From DASYPQ01 sp041488095 (lineage in GTDB: Bacteria > Planctomycetota > UBA1135 > GCA-002686595): 50,262 nucleotides of DNA. The translations under genes were made by a program, and so were the position numbers. How positions within the stretch are numbered: the stretch's first letter is position 1; each line of letters begins with the position of its first letter. The notes under the pieces were generated by a model. That model saw only the letters and a list, made by a program, of their open reading frames with translations. It was not told the origin of the DNA and searched no databases. Positions 17,075 through 25,493 of the stretch are shown here, piece after piece. The stretch lies in contig JBGPOP010000032.1 of assembly GCA_041488095.1 (NCBI GenBank), forward strand, positions 1-50,262. Direction: 5' to 3'.

Positions 17075-18217
17075 ATGATCCAGCTCCTCCTCGCCGTCGC
17101 CACATTCCTTCCCGCCCTCCAGACGCCCGTCCCGGCTCCGACTCCTCCGCCCCGGGCCGACCCGGACAAGGTCCACTGGCTCGAGCCGGGTCTGGACGTC
17201 GCGCTCGCGGATGCCAAAGCGCGGACGAAGCTCGTCCTGGCCTGGTTCCGCATGGACGGTAACGAAGCCTGCTCGCGGATGACCCTGGAATCCTTCTCGA
17301 ACGACCAGGTGGCCGACGCGCTCAAGGACGTGCTGTGCGTGCGCGTCGACGTCGGCAAACAGCACGACCTGGCTGACCGCTACCGCGTGAAGGACCCTCC
17401 GGTCGTCCTGTGGTTCAACTCCGACGGAAGCGTGCGCGACCGCATCAACGGCTACGAAACGACCGATGCCTTCCTGGCCAACGCGACGCGCATCCAGTAC
17501 GACCTCGGCACGATCAACGCGGTGCGCCGCAGGGTCGCGGCGAAGGCGGACGACCTCGATGCGCGCCTCGAGCTCTACACCCGCCTCAAGGAAAGCGGCG
17601 ACACGCCGGGATCGGATGAGCAGAAGGCGGCCATCTCGAAGCTCGACCCGCAGGGCGTGTCGCGGGCCTCGCACCATCTGCAATACGAGCGGATCACGAG
17701 CGAGATCGAGCAGTACTGGGCCCAGACGGGCACGCTGGACATGAAGAGGATCGACGACCTGCAAACGTTCGTCGAGCTGGAGGCCGATCCCGAGTTGGTC
17801 TGGGACGGGTGGATCCGGCTCGCCAATACGCACGCCTACCTGGCGGAGCTCTCCACCACAGGCGGCAAGTTCGCGGATGCCAAGGAGCACCGCGCCACCC
17901 GGCGACGCGATCTGAGCCTGGCCTGGCGCGCGATCTCCGCGGATCGCGACCTCGTGCACGCCTGGGGTTTCTCCGACGCCGCGCTCTTCTGGGACCAGAG
18001 GGACGAGCTCTCTCCCGCGGACAAGGAGTTCCTGCTGACGCTCACCGGACGGCTCGTGCAGGTCTTCGACGCCGAGCCCCAGGCGTACGATCTCCGGGCG
18101 CGCGCCTTGGGCATCGCCGGCAAGCTCAGCGATGCGATCGAGGCGGAGAAGAAGGCGCTGGAGCTCGAACCCGCGAACAAGACCTTCCAGGACCGCCTGA
18201 AGCAGCTCGGCGGCTGA
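17075..18217 (+). CDS. Secreted thioredoxin-fold protein with single active-site Cys and TPR-like C-terminus
   Basis: 380 residues from ATG 17075 (MIQLLLAVATFLPALQTP, signal peptide). Residues 30-140 form a thioredoxin-like domain: WLEPGLDVALADAKARTKLVLAWF, then DGNEACSRM where a thioredoxin would have the CxxC, then VRVDVGKQHDLADRYRVKDPPVVLWF with the conserved cis-Pro region. Only one Cys is left at the redox site, so disulfide exchange is unlikely unless it acts as a monothiol enzyme. Residues 190-380 are helical, ending in a TPR-like repeat (AIEAEKKALELEPANKTFQDRLKQL). No obvious ribosome-binding site. It diverges from the HAMP gene, with a 218-bp shared promoter region. Confidence 0.7.
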   Translation: MIQLLLAVATFLPALQTPVPAPTPPPRADPDKVHWLEPGLDVALADAKARTKLVLAWFRMDGNEACSRMTLESFSNDQVADALKDVLCVRVDVGKQHDLADRYRVKDPPVVLWFNSDGSVRDRINGYETTDAFLANATRIQYDLGTINAVRRRVAAKADDLDARLELYTRLKESGDTPGSDEQKAAISKLDPQGVSRASHHLQYERITSEIEQYWAQTGTLDMKRIDDLQTFVELEADPELVWDGWIRLANTHAYLAELSTTGGKFADAKEHRATRRRDLSLAWRAISADRDLVHAWGFSDAALFWDQRDELSPADKEFLLTLTGRLVQVFDAEPQAYDLRARALGIAGKLSDAIEAEKKALELEPANKTFQDRLKQLGG

Positions 18218-18239
18218 GCCGCCGAAGGGCGCACCCTTC
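18209..18239. terminator. Two tandem hairpins between convergent genes
   Basis: Two perfect stem-loops abut: GGCGGC-tga-GCCGCC (18209-18223), with the stop codon as loop, and GAAGGG-cgca-CCCTTC (18224-18239). They lie between the convergent genes ending at 18217 and 18249. They are likely a bidirectional transcription barrier, although no T-run follows. Confidence 0.5.
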
Positions 18240-18248
18240 CCGCCGCGG

Positions 18249-21005
18249 CTAGGGGAGCCAGCGGATCCGCAGCCCGCTCGAGACATTCCAGGTGTTTCCC
18301 GGGGGGTCCGGGCAGAACGTCGGGCTCGGATCGCGGTAGTACACCTGGTACAGCCTCGTCGCGCCGACGGAGAGCGGATCTCCCAGCGCCGCGGAGCGCG
18401 CCGACACCTTCGGATCCCCCGCGAGCGGTGCCGATACGACTCCGCCGCTCGCGGTCCTTGCGTACAGGTGGTTCAGCTTGCCGCCCGTGCAGCGCAGCCC
18501 GGCCCCGAAGACGCTCGGCGCGATCTCCGCGCTCCCCTGCAGGAAGATGCTGAGTGCGCTGGAGCGTTCCCCGGAGGAGGTCAGCTTCAACGAGTCGAAT
18601 GCCAGGCTCGTCCATCCGGATGAGTCGAGCAACGCGCCACCGGTCGAAGCCGAGTTCTCGCACCCGTGACCCCGCGCTCCGCTGTTTCCGCACGGGCAGG
18701 ACCCGGCGCTGCCGTCGCCGAAGCAGAACTCGGCGCCGGGCTGGCCGCAGCCCAGCCACTGCGCGATCCCCCCGGAGGGCGTGGCCCCAGCCGATTGGAA
18801 CATGCCTCCGACGTAGAGATCCGGCGCTGGATCGGACGCGCCTTCGAAGACGATCAAGGCCGAGATGGAGCTCCCCTCGCCGTACACGCTCCCCACCGAC
18901 GACCAGGTCGAGCCGTTCCACTTGTAGAGATCGGACGCGGCACCCTCGAACAGCCCGCCTGCGCCGGCATAGAGCTCCGCGCCCGAGCCGTCGTCGAAGA
19001 CGGCCAGGGCCGACACGCCGATGTAGGACCAGGAGGCGAACCCGCTCCCCAGGGCGGACCAGGTCAGGCCGTTCCACTTGGCGATGTGGCCCGCGCTCGC
19101 TCCCCCCGCGGTGGTGAAGCATCCGCCCGCGTAGAGTGCCGGGCCCGTGCCGCCATCGAACACCGTCAGGGCGTTGACGGAGGCGTACGGTCCACTGACG
19201 CCGCTGGCCAGAGCCGACCAGCTCGATCCGTCCCACTTGGCGATCCGGTTCGTGCTCGTGCGCCCGGCGGTCGTGAAGTTCCCGCCGGCGTAGAGCGCCG
19301 GGCCTGAGCCGTCGTTGAAGACGGTCAAGGCATGGACCTCGCCGTTCACTCCCCCTCGCAGAGCCGACCAGGTGGAGCCGTTCCACTTGGCGATGTTGCT
19401 GGCGGTCGCGCCCCAGCCGGTCTTGAAGTTTCCGCCGACGTAGAGCGCCGGGCCTGTGCCGTCGTCGAAAACAGCCAGGGCCTGAACCTCGCCGTTCACT
19501 CCCCTTCGCAGGGCCGACCAGGTGGAGCCGTTCCATCTGGCGATGCTGTTCGCGGGCACGCCTCCGGCGGTCTTGAACTGTCCGCCGATGTATAGCGCCG
19601 GGCCTGTGCCGTCGTCGAAAACCGTCAGGGCGTTGACGGAGGGGTGCGGCCCATCGACGCCGCTCCCCAGAGCCGACCAGCTCGATCCGTCCCACTCGGC
19701 GATTCCGCTCGCGCTCGTGCCTCCGGCCGTGTGGAAGTCCCCGCCCGCGTAGAGTGCCGGGCCCGTGCCGTCGTCGAAGACGGCCAGGGCGGAGACACTG
19801 CCGGTCATCCCGTCCGCGCTGCCCACGGGCGCCCAGTTCGATCCGTCCCACCGAGCCAGGCATACGGAGGGAGTGCCCGGGAACTGCAGCACGCTGGCGC
19901 CCGCGTGGAGCGCCGGGCCGGCGCCACTGTCGAAGAAGGCCAGGGCATTGATGGCGAAGGGAGACCAATCTCCACTGCGCGGACTCGCGAGGGCCGACCA
20001 GCTCGATCCACTCCATCTCGCGATCCTGTTGGCGCTCACGGTCCCGGCGGCCTGGAACGCTCCGCCGACGTAGAGCGCCGGTCCGGAGCCGTCGTCGTGG
20101 ACCGTCAGGGCAAGGACTCCGCCGTACACTCCGCTCCCGAGAGCGGACCAGGTCGAGCCGTTCCACTTCGCGATGCTGCTGGTGCTGACGCCTCCGGCGG
20201 TCGTGAAGCCTCCTCCGGCGCAGAGCGCCGGGCCCGAGCCGTCGTCGAACACGGTCAGGGCCAGAACCCCGCCGTCCGTTCCACTCCCCAGAGCGGACCA
20301 GACCGAGCCGTTCCACTTGGCGATCCCGTCCGCGCTCGCTCCCCCGGCGGTCGTGAAATCCCCGCCCGCGTGGAGCGCCGGGCCCGAGCCGTCGTCGAAG
20401 ACGGCCAGTGCGTGCACCCGGGCGTCCGTTCCACTACCCAGCGCCGACCACTTCGAGCCGTTCCACTTGGCGATATGGCCGGCACTCATACCTCCCGCGG
20501 TCGTGAAGGACCCGGCCGCGCAGAGCGCCGGGCCGGTGCCGTCATCGAAGACGCTCAGGGCCAGGACATCGTTGTCCATCCCGCTCCCGAGGGCCGACCA
20601 GTTGGAACCGTTCCATTTGGCGATGTCGTTGGCTGGCACGCCTCCGGCATTCTTGAAGTGTCCGCCGACATAGAGCGCCGGTCCCGTCCCGTCGTCGAAG
20701 ACGGTCAGGGCGTTGACGGAGGGGGAGGGCCCGGCGACGCCGCTCCCCAGAGCCGACCAGGTCGAGCCGTCCCACTTGGCGATGTAGTGGGCAGGAACGC
20801 CCTCGACGTTCGTGAAGGATCCCCCGGCGTACAACGCCGGACCGGTGCCGTCGTCGAAGACGGTCAGCGCTTCCACGGCTCCGGACGGGCCGGGCAATCC
20901 GAACCCGGCCTTCCAGTCGAGGCATTGGGCACGGCCCGAGCTCGCGCCTGCCAGCAGGCTCGCGACACAGAGCCAGGCCGAAGTCCAGAGAGAGCGCGTC
21001 CGCAT
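18249..21005 (-). CDS. Secreted protein of 14 tandem beta-propeller-like repeats plus shared C-terminal domain
   Basis: 918 residues from ATG 21005; another in-frame ATG at 21047 would add 14 residues. A signal peptide ends near SSGRAQ. Residues 40-755 contain 14 repeats of about 57 residues. Each has the pattern VxALTVFDDGTGPALYAGG, then F-TAGG, then IAKWNGSTWSALGSG. These resemble Kelch/cortical-marker-type propeller blades; 14 blades could form two seven-bladed propellers. The shared C-terminal domain begins near residue 759 (FCFGDGSAG, CPCGNSG, GHGCENSASTGGALL ... YYQVYYRDPSPTFC ... IRWLP). No catalytic motif. A paralogue starts beyond the right edge of the window (49578-50262). Confidence 0.8.
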   Translation of the reverse strand: MRTRSLWTSAWLCVASLLAGASSGRAQCLDWKAGFGLPGPSGAVEALTVFDDGTGPALYAGGSFTNVEGVPAHYIAKWDGSTWSALGSGVAGPSPSVNALTVFDDGTGPALYVGGHFKNAGGVPANDIAKWNGSNWSALGSGMDNDVLALSVFDDGTGPALCAAGSFTTAGGMSAGHIAKWNGSKWSALGSGTDARVHALAVFDDGSGPALHAGGDFTTAGGASADGIAKWNGSVWSALGSGTDGGVLALTVFDDGSGPALCAGGGFTTAGGVSTSSIAKWNGSTWSALGSGVYGGVLALTVHDDGSGPALYVGGAFQAAGTVSANRIARWSGSSWSALASPRSGDWSPFAINALAFFDSGAGPALHAGASVLQFPGTPSVCLARWDGSNWAPVGSADGMTGSVSALAVFDDGTGPALYAGGDFHTAGGTSASGIAEWDGSSWSALGSGVDGPHPSVNALTVFDDGTGPALYIGGQFKTAGGVPANSIARWNGSTWSALRRGVNGEVQALAVFDDGTGPALYVGGNFKTGWGATASNIAKWNGSTWSALRGGVNGEVHALTVFNDGSGPALYAGGNFTTAGRTSTNRIAKWDGSSWSALASGVSGPYASVNALTVFDGGTGPALYAGGCFTTAGGASAGHIAKWNGLTWSALGSGFASWSYIGVSALAVFDDGSGAELYAGAGGLFEGAASDLYKWNGSTWSSVGSVYGEGSSISALIVFEGASDPAPDLYVGGMFQSAGATPSGGIAQWLGCGQPGAEFCFGDGSAGSCPCGNSGARGHGCENSASTGGALLDSSGWTSLAFDSLKLTSSGERSSALSIFLQGSAEIAPSVFGAGLRCTGGKLNHLYARTASGGVVSAPLAGDPKVSARSAALGDPLSVGATRLYQVYYRDPSPTFCPDPPGNTWNVSSGLRIRWLP
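18790..20885 (-). repeat. Tandem ~170-bp coding repeats (14 units)
   Basis: DNA-level reflection of the 14 protein repeats. Near-identical blocks such as those encoding FDDGTGPALYAGG and KWNGSTWSALGSG recur about every 165-175 bp, often with long exact matches between units. This makes the array prone to recombination and unit-number change. Confidence 0.8.
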
Positions 21006-21175
21006 GGGCGTCTTCGGGAAGAATTCGAGATTCGGGGGCGTGGGCATGGCCCCCGGGTCGCGGTAGCGCGAGCCCCGCCGGTGCAATTGTACCCCGCCAC
21101 CGGCTGCATGCCGAATGCGGTCCGCCCCGGTCGTCGCCAGGACGTTTCGTCGCGTCTTGATCGAGATTCCCTTCC

Positions 21176-24100
21176 TCAGCGCAGGGATGACGCGTCCTCG
21201 AGCGAGCGGATCGCGTCCTCGCTCAAGGCGGCGCTCCAGATCGTGAACTCCCGGATCTCTCCCTCGAAGCGCCGCTTCTTCTCCCACGGGTCCGGGGGCG
21301 CGAAGCGCACCGCGTTCTCGTCGTCGGAGAGCTCGACCTCGCGCTCGCCGATCTTCCGTCCGTCCTTGAACAGGCGGAGGATGCGGCCGTCGTACGTGGC
21401 CGTGAGCATCTGCCAGCGCCCGAGATCGAGCGGCGTGCGGCCCGGCACGTCGCGATTGCGGCTCCAGAAATGCACGCCGTTCGAGAACTTGGTGAGGTAT
21501 CGCGCCCCGCCCTCGACGGTGTCCTCGCAGACGCCGAAGCCGGCGATGACCGTGCGATCCTCCGGCTGCTTGTCGGTGCGCACGAACAGGTTGATCGTCC
21601 ACGCATCCTTGGCCTTCGTCGGCAGACCGGGCACGTCGCGGACCTCCGAGCCCATCTGCTCGCGCGCGACCTCGCCCAGGTGGAACACCGGCCCCTTGAC
21701 CGTCAGCTCGATCGAGGCCGGCTTCATCGTGTTGTGCGCGGGAGAAGCGTCCTTCACGCCGGCGATCTTCAACCGATAGGTCCGGTCCACCTCGGGCGGA
21801 GCCGCGAGCTCCAGGATCACCTCGCGAGCCTTCCCGCCCTTCCGGACCGAGCGCACCTCGATGGCGGGATCCAGCGCCCAGTTCTCCGCCAGCGCCGAGG
21901 ACTCTTCGATCGGCTCGGAGAACTCCACGCGCACGACCGGCGAGCCGTACGCCGGCGAGACGCGCTCGACCGTCGGAGGCGTCGCGTCGTCGATCTGGAG
22001 CTTCGCCGACGTGATTGGGCCGGGATGTCCCTGGCCGTCGACCACCGCGGCCTGGATCGTCACCGTCCGATTCAGCGAGAGCGGCGCGCCGTAGACACTG
22101 GAGCTCGCGGTCGGCTCGGCGCCGTCCAGCGTGTAGCGGATCGAGCCGGCCCGCCAGTACAGCCTCGGCTCGATCCTCACGTCGACCGCGTCCCGGAACG
22201 CGCCCGCGCCCGGCACGATCCGCGGCGCGTCCTGCGCACGATCGTCCAGGGTGTCGAAGAGGGGTGACGCCGGCACCACTCGGTCGCCGCCGGACTTCAC
22301 CGCGGTCGCCGCGAGAACCTTCACGCGCTCGTCATCGGGCAGGCGCACGGTCCTCGCGCCCTGGGGCAGGTCGATCGCGATCTTGTACAGGTAGCAGTAC
22401 TCGTAGTGCGCGTCGCCGGAGCGGGCGTGGTGATGGGAGCAGAACCACGCGACCGGCGTGGGCTTCACGAACCCGGGCTCCAGCCCGCCGAGCCCGTTGG
22501 ACCAGCCGAAGGCCTGCTCGGGCACGTCTCCCTGCCAGAGCCGATGGTCCCACTGCCCGACGTAGCCGGTCCAGTCGCCGAACCGGATCGCGACCGACTG
22601 GCCGTCGACCCGGACCGCGAGCTTCACGTCCTTCCCTCCGCCGTTCGCCGCCGCGAGCAGATCGAGGCGATCGGGGTCGCCGCGGGGGATCTGGATCTCC
22701 TGTCCGCGGCATGCGACCGCATTCTTCCTTCCGTCGGCCGTCGGCCCGAGCTCGAAGGTCGCCTCCTCCGCGACGATCGTCGCGGGCAGCTGCTCGGCCG
22801 GGTACGCGCGGCCCTGTGCGTCCATGGATCCGTCGCCGCGGTTGGCGTTCGTGCTCACGACGTCGGCGTCGAAGGCCAGAGCCAGGGGCGTGCTCTGCGC
22901 CTTCGGCGCTCTCGCCGGGGGTTCGCCGAGCTTGACCGCGAAGGCCCGCAGCTCGAACCCCCGGATGTCCACCGCGAGCTCGCCGTCGCGCACCGTCGCC
23001 GGGCCGATCTCCCGCTCCTGCCCGTCGACCTCGCGCGCCGAGACGATCGGTCTCGCGGCCGCGATCCGCACGCCCTGGACCTCGCGACCGGAGAGCTCGC
23101 GCAACCGCAGGACGACCTCGTCGCCGTCCTCGGCCTTCTTGACCGCCGAGATCCTCACGTTCTCGTCGCTGATCCTCAGCAGCGAGAAGGACCGGCCCAG
23201 GCGCCCGTCGTGCGGAGCGGCGCGGAACGCCACGATCGGCTGGTTCAGTCGGGCTGCCTGCACTGCGCTTTTCCCCCGACGCCAGTCGCCCGGGTGCCCG
23301 GAAAGGGCGTAGAGCACGCGCTGGCGGCCGAGGTCCTGCGTGCCCTGATCCTGGTAGCCGCCGCGCGTTCCGGGCGTGTGCAACAGCGTCAGCCTCAGCG
23401 TGTGGTCGTCCGGCTTGTCGCAACCGTACTTGCTGTCGCACAGGACGGTGACGCCGTAGTCCCCCTTGGCGTCGGTCAGGTCGAACCACTGCTGGAAGGC
23501 GTACTCGTATTGCTTGGCGCGACCGTTGCCGCGCTCGAGCGCACCGACCTGGATGTCGTAGGTCGCGATCGGATTGCCGACGGAGAGCGGGAACGCCGCG
23601 CGCAGGCTGCGCTCGCGGGTCGCCCAGTCGATGGTCGTGTCGAACTCGAGGCGATCGGCCGCGCCTCCGGCGCACAGACGGATCCTCTGGACGAACGTCG
23701 AGCCGCCCGACTCCCGCGAGACCTCCACGGCCACGCGCGCCGGCCCGCGCTCCACCACGCGGATCGTCGCCGGTCCGCCGACGAACTCCTTCGCCGGTTG
23801 CTGCCGGTCCGACCAGTCCTGGTTCCATGCGGGCCAGTTCCTGGGGTTCTCGTAGTGGAGGCCGAGGCGCGCCGGGCCGGAGAGGAGCTCGCGCTTCGCC
23901 GGCTTGTCGAAGATCGAGGCGACGTCGCCCGCGTCGTCCAGCTGGACGGCGTAGCGCTCGTTCTCGATCCGCTTCTCCGCGACGCGCAGGGACGATTCCG
24001 CGTGCGACTCGGACGCCGTCAGCCGGGCGTCGTAGACCGCGAAACCGACCGACGGCACCTTGGCGAGGAACGCCACACGGACGGACTGTGACGTCCCGCC

Positions 24101-25465
24101 GAGGACCTGGGCCGCGACGAGCTGGCCGTCGGGGCCGACGACGCTCACGCCCTTCGCTCCGCCGGCGTCGCCGGGAAGATCCGCCTCCACCACGTCCTCG
24201 CGCTGGATCGACAGCGGGTTGAACACGACGACAGCGACGCCCTGCGTGCGCGTGTCCATCGCGCCGGCGACCACTCCGGCGGCGTCCTCGAGCACCGCTG
24301 CGAACTGGTTGGCGGCCAGGACCTCGTCGTTCCAGGCGTAGTCGTAGCCCTTGGCGAGGGCGGTCCCGGAGATGATGTCGTGCATCTGCGATCCGAGCAC
24401 GAGCGTCCACGCGGCCTCCAGCTTCTGCGCCGGATAGGAGCGTCCTCCCAGCCACCACGCCGAGACCGAAGCCCGCTCGGCCGCATCGGCCAGGAGCTCG
24501 TTCTTGCGGTTCCACCGCTTCATCGCCGCCTGGGACGTGAGCGAGCCGGCGGAGTGCTCGGTGAGCTCCAGCTCGCCCTTGTACCGCGGGAGGCGCTTCT
24601 GCATCTCGGGCGTGATGGCCTTGAACATCGCATCCGCCGGGCCGGCGACGACCCGGATCGGGCCGGCGGCGGCGACGCTCTGCTCGACCTTCTCGACCGA
24701 AGCTTCGCTCGGCGCGCCGCCGACGTCGCCAGTGCCGTAGTAGTGGAAGTCGACGAACACGCCGGACTGCTTTCCGTTGGCTTCGATCCGCTTGCTCCAG
24801 GCCTCGCTCGTCGCCAGGTTCTCCGTCACCTCGCCGTCGTACTGACCGGGGTCCAGCGCCGCCGTCACGCCGCGTCCGTCCGGACCCTCCCAGAAGCCCA
24901 CCTTGAAGGGGATGCCGACGACCGAGCCCCACGTGAGCTTCTGCGTGGAGAATCCCTTGATGCCGCAGTGCGCGAGCACGCTCGGCAGCGCCGCCGGGAA
25001 CCCGAAGCAGTCGGGGAGCATGTACTCCTCGCTGGCGACACCGAGCTCGCGCCGGAAGAAGCGGTTGCCGTACAGCACGTTCCGCACCAGCGACTCGGCC
25101 GACGGCATGTTGGAGTCGTTCTCGTCGACCGAGGATCCGCAGGGGAACCACCGGCCCGCGGCCACGTAGGCCTTCAAGCGCTCGTACTCGGCCGGGTAGT
25201 ACTCCTTGAACATCTGGTAGCGCCGCGAGCCGGTGAAGTTGAAGACGTAGCCCGGGTGCTTCTCGAGCAGCGCGAAGTTGTCGTGGAGCGTGTTGGCCAG
25301 GAACTCGCGGATCGTCTGCGGGTACGTCCACCGCCACTGCGTGTCGAGGTGCGCATAGCCGACGACGTAGAGGGTCGGCTCCTTCGTCAAGTCCTGGCCC
25401 CGGCCCGGTGCGATGAGCCCCAGGGTTGCGACGACTGCGATGAGAAGCGCGCTCCACCTCTGCAT
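21176..25465 (-). CDS. Secreted GH38 alpha-mannosidase with C-terminal accessory and LamG-like domains
   Basis: 1429 residues from ATG 25465, with AAGGAGG 6 nt upstream. A signal peptide (residues 1-23) precedes the GH38 catalytic domain (30-340). AHLDTQWRW contains zinc ligands His39 and Asp41. LPDCFGFPAALPS carries Asp152, the position of the zinc-binding nucleophile in GH38. SQMHDIISGTALAKGYDYAWND lies further on. The mid and C-terminal beta domains of GH38 follow to about 880. After that come a chitobiase-type beta domain (YTLDGAEPTASSSVYG), a Big-like domain, and a LamG/concanavalin-like module at the end (FVRTDKQPEDRTVIAGFG, LTATYDGRILRLFKDGRKI). It is much larger than cytosolic MngB (about 880 residues, from memory). 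It lies 28 bp after the PTS fusion gene, probably in the same transcript. Confidence 0.88.
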   Translation of the reverse strand: MQRWSALLIAVVATLGLIAPGRGQDLTKEPTLYVVGYAHLDTQWRWTYPQTIREFLANTLHDNFALLEKHPGYVFNFTGSRRYQMFKEYYPAEYERLKAYVAAGRWFPCGSSVDENDSNMPSAESLVRNVLYGNRFFRRELGVASEEYMLPDCFGFPAALPSVLAHCGIKGFSTQKLTWGSVVGIPFKVGFWEGPDGRGVTAALDPGQYDGEVTENLATSEAWSKRIEANGKQSGVFVDFHYYGTGDVGGAPSEASVEKVEQSVAAAGPIRVVAGPADAMFKAITPEMQKRLPRYKGELELTEHSAGSLTSQAAMKRWNRKNELLADAAERASVSAWWLGGRSYPAQKLEAAWTLVLGSQMHDIISGTALAKGYDYAWNDEVLAANQFAAVLEDAAGVVAGAMDTRTQGVAVVVFNPLSIQREDVVEADLPGDAGGAKGVSVVGPDGQLVAAQVLGGTSQSVRVAFLAKVPSVGFAVYDARLTASESHAESSLRVAEKRIENERYAVQLDDAGDVASIFDKPAKRELLSGPARLGLHYENPRNWPAWNQDWSDRQQPAKEFVGGPATIRVVERGPARVAVEVSRESGGSTFVQRIRLCAGGAADRLEFDTTIDWATRERSLRAAFPLSVGNPIATYDIQVGALERGNGRAKQYEYAFQQWFDLTDAKGDYGVTVLCDSKYGCDKPDDHTLRLTLLHTPGTRGGYQDQGTQDLGRQRVLYALSGHPGDWRRGKSAVQAARLNQPIVAFRAAPHDGRLGRSFSLLRISDENVRISAVKKAEDGDEVVLRLRELSGREVQGVRIAAARPIVSAREVDGQEREIGPATVRDGELAVDIRGFELRAFAVKLGEPPARAPKAQSTPLALAFDADVVSTNANRGDGSMDAQGRAYPAEQLPATIVAEEATFELGPTADGRKNAVACRGQEIQIPRGDPDRLDLLAAANGGGKDVKLAVRVDGQSVAIRFGDWTGYVGQWDHRLWQGDVPEQAFGWSNGLGGLEPGFVKPTPVAWFCSHHHARSGDAHYEYCYLYKIAIDLPQGARTVRLPDDERVKVLAATAVKSGGDRVVPASPLFDTLDDRAQDAPRIVPGAGAFRDAVDVRIEPRLYWRAGSIRYTLDGAEPTASSSVYGAPLSLNRTVTIQAAVVDGQGHPGPITSAKLQIDDATPPTVERVSPAYGSPVVRVEFSEPIEESSALAENWALDPAIEVRSVRKGGKAREVILELAAPPEVDRTYRLKIAGVKDASPAHNTMKPASIELTVKGPVFHLGEVAREQMGSEVRDVPGLPTKAKDAWTINLFVRTDKQPEDRTVIAGFGVCEDTVEGGARYLTKFSNGVHFWSRNRDVPGRTPLDLGRWQMLTATYDGRILRLFKDGRKIGEREVELSDDENAVRFAPPDPWEKKRRFEGEIREFTIWSAALSEDAIRSLEDASSLR

Positions 25466-25493
25466 GTCCGACCTCCTTGCTCGAGTGAGCAAT

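Noticed and set aside
16177..17358. Upstream extension of the CHAT frame (1748 codons in total)
   Set aside because: The extension overlaps the HAMP gene and lies before a strong ribosome-binding site and signal peptide at 16176.
18790..20885. Tandem 170-bp repeats considered as non-coding satellite or CRISPR
   Set aside because: The repeats keep one long open frame with a signal peptide and a conserved C-terminal domain; they encode protein repeats.
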